NCBI GenBank assembly: GCA_947459855.1
Contig: CANHFL010000022.1
Coordinates: 1 to 9,002 of the forward strand
Length of the DNA stretch: 9,002 bases
Direction: 5' to 3'
Source: Planctomycetaceae bacterium
GTDB taxonomy: Bacteria; Planctomycetota; Phycisphaerae; Phycisphaerales; SM1A02
A program made the position numbers and the translations under genes. Within the stretch, counting starts at the first letter, position 1, and each line of letters starts with the position of its first letter. Positions 6,139-9,002 of the stretch are shown here, piece after piece. Below the pieces are notes generated by a model, which made no database searches, was not told the origin of the DNA, and was given only the letters and a program-made list of their open reading frames with translations.

Positions 6139-7752
6139 CTATCCGCGCACCGGCGCGAGGGCGCCGATGCCGCCGTCCTGCGCCATGTACACGGTGCGCG
6201 ACGGGAACGCGAAACCGCTGCCGCGCCGCGACACGATCTGCATGAAGTCCAGGTTCAGGCGCTGCACGGCGTCGCGGTACGTGGGCATGTCCAGCGTCCG
6301 GAACATGGCCCGGACCTCGACGTTCAGCGAGAAGTCGCCGAAGCCCATGAAGTGCACCATCACCGTGTCGGGGTCCACGAGGGGATCCGACCGCAGCCGC
6401 TCGCGCAGGTCCGCCACGACGGCCTGCATCACGTCGGGCCCCGTCTCGTAGCGAAGGCCGAGCACGACCATGTGCCGGAACCCGTCGCGCGCGCTCAGCT
6501 TCTCGATGCGTGCCTGCGCCAGGTCGCCGTTCGCGACGATCAGCAGCGTGCGGTCCGCGGTGCGCAGCTGCGTGGAGCGCACGCCGATCCGCTCCACGGT
6601 CGCGATCGTGCCGTCGAAGCGGCACGTGTCGCCCACGTTGAGCACCTGGTCGGCGATGACCGACGCGCCGCCGAAGAGGTTCGCCAGCGTCTGCTGGGAC
6701 GCCAGCGCGATGGCCGCGGTGCCGATCCCCAGGCCGGCGATGACCGCCGAGAGGTCCAGCCCGAAGATCTGGAGCGAGGCCGCGATGCCCAGGAGCCAGA
6801 TGATCGCGACGGCCGCCGCGCGGCTGACCCGCACGATCGCCGCACCGTCGGAGATGCCGCGGCGGGACATCTGCTGCTCGACCGCCACGGACATCACGCG
6901 GATCCACCGCACCAGCAGCCATGCCACGACGAAGACGATGGCCGCGCGGGACCCCAGCACCAGGTTCTGGCGGGCCGGCGCACTGAGGATCAGCACGGGC
7001 TGCGCGAGCCGCATCCCCAGGACCGAGAGCAGGAACGCGAGCGGCGTGAGCACGGTGACCACGGACTGCGTGCGTGGGCCGAGGAGACGCGTCGAACCGT
7101 GGCGCACGAGGACGGTCAGCAGCCATCCCAACAGGAGACCGAGTGCGCCGATCGCGACCAGGCCGATCCACTGCCAGAGCTCGATCTCGGCGACGCGGAC
7201 GTTGATCAGGAACTCGGGCAGCGCAGCCACCCACCATACGCCGAGCGTCTTCGCCATCGCCGGCACGCCCTCGACCGTCGACGCCGCGAAGATCCAGCGG
7301 TCGTCCACGCGGACCATCTCGACCTCGAGCAGCGATTCGGTGGTGTCGACGACCCCGAGGGTGACGCGCGTCGGATGGCCGGGCGCGTTCGCGACGGTGC
7401 CCGGCAGGCCGTTGAAGTCCAGCCAGAGACGGTTGTCCAGGATGCTCTTGAGCGCGCGCGCCAGCTTGACCGGCGTGGCCTGGGCCGGCCAGCCGGCATC
7501 CGGGCGCTGCAGCATGTCGGCGGCATCCAGCCATTCGCCGTCGCGGGCCAGGACGATGAACGTGTAGGCCGCGTTGCGCGGCGTGTCGCTTCCGCGGGCC
7601 ACGGCCTCATCCGCCGGGACCATGTCCACGGACGATTCCTGCTGGTCCGGGGCGGGGTCCTGGGCCTGCGCCGGTACCACGGCACAGGCGACCAGCAGCA
7701 GGACGACGGCGAGCGGATGGGCAAGAAGGCGTTGGAAGGGTGCAGTGGGCAT
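6139..7752 (-). CDS. MscS-family mechanosensitive channel with exported N-terminal domain
   Basis: Encodes 537 residues. A signal peptide (about 1-30, ending AQA) leads into a periplasmic domain (about 31-185) that includes DTPRNAAYTFIVLARDGEW (57-74) and KLARALKSILDNRLWLDF (96-113). This extension is seen in other large MscS-like proteins. Membrane helices follow at roughly 192-215, 231-252, 265-285 and 310-330. Then comes the pore-lining TM3 signature GLGIGTAAIALASQQTLAN (340-358). The cytoplasmic beta domain (about 360-420, with VGDTCRFDGTIATVERIGVR) and the alpha/beta C-terminal domain (about 425-525) complete the MscS core. Such channels open under membrane tension and release solutes during osmotic downshock. 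The C-terminal vestibule is full length. An unusually stable hairpin ends four bases before the start codon, and no separate Shine-Dalgarno is visible. It is flanked on the same strand by the exported protein upstream and DUF1801 downstream. Confidence 0.93.
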   Translation of the reverse strand: MPTAPFQRLLAHPLAVVLLLVACAVVPAQAQDPAPDQQESSVDMVPADEAVARGSDTPRNAAYTFIVLARDGEWLDAADMLQRPDAGWPAQATPVKLARALKSILDNRLWLDFNGLPGTVANAPGHPTRVTLGVVDTTESLLEVEMVRVDDRWIFAASTVEGVPAMAKTLGVWWVAALPEFLINVRVAEIELWQWIGLVAIGALGLLLGWLLTVLVRHGSTRLLGPRTQSVVTVLTPLAFLLSVLGMRLAQPVLILSAPARQNLVLGSRAAIVFVVAWLLVRWIRVMSVAVEQQMSRRGISDGAAIVRVSRAAAVAIIWLLGIAASLQIFGLDLSAVIAGLGIGTAAIALASQQTLANLFGGASVIADQVLNVGDTCRFDGTIATVERIGVRSTQLRTADRTLLIVANGDLAQARIEKLSARDGFRHMVVLGLRYETGPDVMQAVVADLRERLRSDPLVDPDTVMVHFMGFGDFSLNVEVRAMFRTLDMPTYRDAVQRLNLDFMQIVSRRGSGFAFPSRTVYMAQDGGIGALAPVRG

Positions 7753-7756
7753 GGCT

Positions 7757-7783
7757 GGATCGGATGTCCGGGGACACCGATCC
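7757..7783 (-). promoter_or_regulatory. Stable hairpin directly upstream of the mscS start codon
   Basis: Read on the minus strand, GGATCGG + TGTCC pairs with GGACA + CCGATCC, with a single bulged base and a minimal loop. This gives about 11-12 base pairs within 27 bases. It ends four bases before the mscS ATG and starts 23 bases after the stop of the exported-protein gene. There is no T tract, so a classical intrinsic terminator is unlikely. It could attenuate readthrough from the upstream gene, stabilise an mRNA end, or limit ribosome access to mscS. Confidence 0.5.
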
Positions 7784-7806
7784 TAGCAAGCCGATCCCGC
7801 CCTCCG

Positions 7807-8382
7807 TCACGCGCGCCGACGCCGTGCACGAGCCAATGGGGCCAAGCCAAGCAGCGCGACGGCCCCGGGACCCGGGATCGGGCTCCAGACCTGCACCTCG
7901 GACAGCGAATAGGACCCGTCGCCGCCGATCGCGGCGATGCGGATCGCATCCGTCGTGACCGAAGCCGGGAAGAAGAAGATGTCGCCGTTGTTCGACGCGT
8001 TCGGCCGCGTGCGCATGCCGGCGCCGCCGGCGGTGCCGATGGTCCACAGCTCCTCGAAGAGCCCCGTGCCCAGGTCGCGGTACCACATGCGGTACGTGTC
8101 GTTGTTGTCGGCCTGCACGATCGCGCCACTGACCGTGATCGTGTCGCCCAAGCCGATCTCGAACACGGTGCCGGTGCCGTTCCACCAGACGGTGCCGGTC
8201 TGCCACTGGGTTCCCGCGGGCAGGAACGTACCGTCGGTGAGCGTCGACGGTGCCGCGCCGTTGGCGGCGCCGGACACGATGGCGACCCCCTGCCCCTCTG
8301 CAGCGTTGTAGTAGCCGCCGGCAAAAGCGGGCGCGGCAAGGATCGGGAGAGCGGAAGCGGCGGCAATGAGCTGGGATCGCAT
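7807..8382 (-). CDS. Exported protein with discoidin-like domain and C-terminal sorting tail
   Basis: Encodes 191 residues. A signal peptide (1-21, cleavage likely after AFA) starts at ATG 8382, which has a strong ribosome-binding site (GGAGG, 5 bases upstream). The mature part is rich in Gly, Thr, Asn and aromatic residues. Its second half (about 85-167) resembles an F5/8 type C (discoidin-like) beta-sandwich: ADNNDTYRMWYRDLGTG (91-107), then DAIRIAAIGGDGSYSLSEVQ (145-164). The C-terminus is PGPG, a short hydrophobic stretch, then ARARRRRA (184-191). That is the tripartite layout of PEP-CTERM-type sorting signals, in the variant form seen in planctomycetes, and it implies surface anchoring or export processing. 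The ligand is unknown. There is no cytochrome, protease or sortase partner in view. It is divergent from the lipoprotein gene and upstream of mscS on the same strand. Confidence 0.85.
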   Translation of the reverse strand: MRSQLIAAASALPILAAPAFAGGYYNAAEGQGVAIVSGAANGAAPSTLTDGTFLPAGTQWQTGTVWWNGTGTVFEIGLGDTITVSGAIVQADNNDTYRMWYRDLGTGLFEELWTIGTAGGAGMRTRPNASNNGDIFFFPASVTTDAIRIAAIGGDGSYSLSEVQVWSPIPGPGAVALLGLAPLARARRRRA

Positions 8383-8553
8383 GGGTTCCTCCGTGGCACG
8401 GTGTGGAGCGCGCGCCGGCCCTGCACAGGACCGTGTCGGGCGCACCACGCCATGCGAAACGTAGGACGGGGATCGTGCGCGGCCAGAGCGGAAGGTTCCG
8501 CGAACCTGCACGCGGCAACGGCCGAACATGCACCTTCCCCTAGGATCAACTCC
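8383..8553. other. Divergent intergenic region with a short inverted repeat
   Basis: These 171 bases separate the start codons of the exported protein (minus) and the lipoprotein (plus), so they must hold both promoters. I cannot pick out convincing -35/-10 pairs. AGGTTC-CGC-GAACCT at 8493-8507 is a perfect 6-bp inverted repeat, 46 bases before the lipoprotein start. It could be a regulator site or an mRNA hairpin. The ribosome-binding sites of both genes lie at the two ends of the region. Confidence 0.4.
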
Positions 8554-8994
8554 ATGCCGCGAACCCTCATCGCTTCGATCTCCGCCCTCCTGCTCGCCCC
8601 CGTGATCGCCGGATGCGCAGCGCCGCAGCCGTCCGTGCAGGCGCAGCGCGAGCGCCTGGCGTGGAGCGCCAGCGACACCGCGGCGCAGGCACGGCTGGTC
8701 GACGAGTACGTCGGCAAGAGCTTCGTCGCGACGTCGGACAAGTCGGCGATCCTGGCACGCTCCGCGATCCTGGCGACGCACGCCACGGACCTCTCGCGCC
8801 GGATCGCCGAGTTCAAGGACGACGGCTCGCGGGAGGCGGCGGCGACGCTGATCGACCTGCAGGCGCGTGCCGACGGCCTTGCCGAGGAACGCCGCGCCCT
8901 CGAGCGCGAATGGGACATCTGGCAGGTGCAGCAGGGCCTGAAGACTGCCGGCGATGCGCGGCTCATCTACCAGCCGAAGAACCCGGACTGCTGA
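8554..8994 (+). CDS. Small predicted lipoprotein, function unknown
   Basis: Encodes 146 residues. The N-terminus is a lipoprotein signal peptide with lipobox IAGC, so Cys21 would be lipidated and the mature protein membrane-anchored outside the cytoplasm. The start ATG 8554 has AGGA 8 bases upstream. The mature part is mostly helical and charged, with a likely coiled coil at about 80-128 (DLSRRIAEF, then LAEERRALEREWDIW). A short tandem repeat SAILAR-SAILAT lies at 65-76. The protein ends in NPDC, with a terminal cysteine. I do not recognise a named family; the size and layout resemble small periplasmic adaptor-like or structural lipoproteins. The gene is complete, and the window ends eight bases after the stop. 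Confidence 0.82.
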   Translation: MPRTLIASISALLLAPVIAGCAAPQPSVQAQRERLAWSASDTAAQARLVDEYVGKSFVATSDKSAILARSAILATHATDLSRRIAEFKDDGSREAAATLIDLQARADGLAEERRALEREWDIWQVQQGLKTAGDARLIYQPKNPDC

Positions 8995-9002
8995 CCGCCG
9001 CC

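Noticed and set aside
6352..8553. Very long open plus-strand frame reading into the lipoprotein
   Set aside because: It is antisense to mscS and the exported-protein gene. Its translation is a low-complexity Arg/Asp/His-rich string typical of GC-rich shadow frames. Only the part from ATG 8554 has a lipoprotein signal and a ribosome-binding site.
7206..8966. Minus-strand frame of over 580 codons spanning three genes
   Set aside because: It crosses the lipoprotein, the exported protein and the start of mscS out of frame, with Arg/Ser-rich low-complexity translation.
1..9002. tRNA, rRNA, CRISPR array, insertion sequence or phage genes
   Set aside because: I saw no cloverleaf, repeat-spacer array, transposase, integrase or terminal inverted repeats on reading the window.

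Overview
The window is a high-GC, gene-dense bacterial chromosome segment. The best taxonomic hint is the exported protein at 7807-8382 (minus). It ends in a short Pro-Gly motif, a hydrophobic stretch and an Arg cluster (PGPGAVALLGL, then ARARRRRA), which is the style of C-terminal sorting tail common in Planctomycetota, especially Phycisphaerae-like lineages. Several genes also lack a clear Shine-Dalgarno sequence, which fits. The assignment is an inference from these traits only.

Layout. (1) 71-1144, minus: an agmatinase/arginase-family ureohydrolase. (2) 1145-1268: a divergent promoter region with a good sigma70-like promoter facing right and a perfect inverted repeat just downstream of its -10 box. 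(3) 1269-5491, plus: a compact three-gene overlapping operon. It encodes DabB (NuoL-like proton-conducting membrane subunit), DabA (DUF2309/UPF0753, beta-carbonic-anhydrase-like zinc protein) and a small winged-helix DNA-binding protein. (4) 5492-5656: a convergent gap with short inverted repeats and, on the minus strand, what looks like a stray sorting-tail remnant. (5) 5657-8382, minus: a DUF1801 protein, an MscS-type mechanosensitive channel with an exported N-terminal domain, and the exported sorting-tail protein with a discoidin-like C-terminal half. A strong hairpin sits directly in front of the mscS start codon. (6) 8554-8994, plus: a small predicted lipoprotein, divergent from the exported protein.

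How the genes fit together. DabA and DabB form the known DAB inorganic-carbon accumulation complex: DabA is thought to hydrate CO2 to bicarbonate vectorially on the cytoplasmic face, driven by cation flow through DabB. All four expected zinc-site residues of DabA can be placed with the expected spacing. The most interesting element is the winged-helix gene translated from within the 3' end of dabA, together with the palindrome at the operon promoter. This makes a testable hypothesis of an autoregulated carbon-uptake operon. The ureohydrolase, channel, DUF1801, exported protein and lipoprotein have no evident functional link to it.

No tRNA, rRNA, CRISPR array, insertion sequence or integrase was seen, and no gene-free stretch exceeds about 170 bases.
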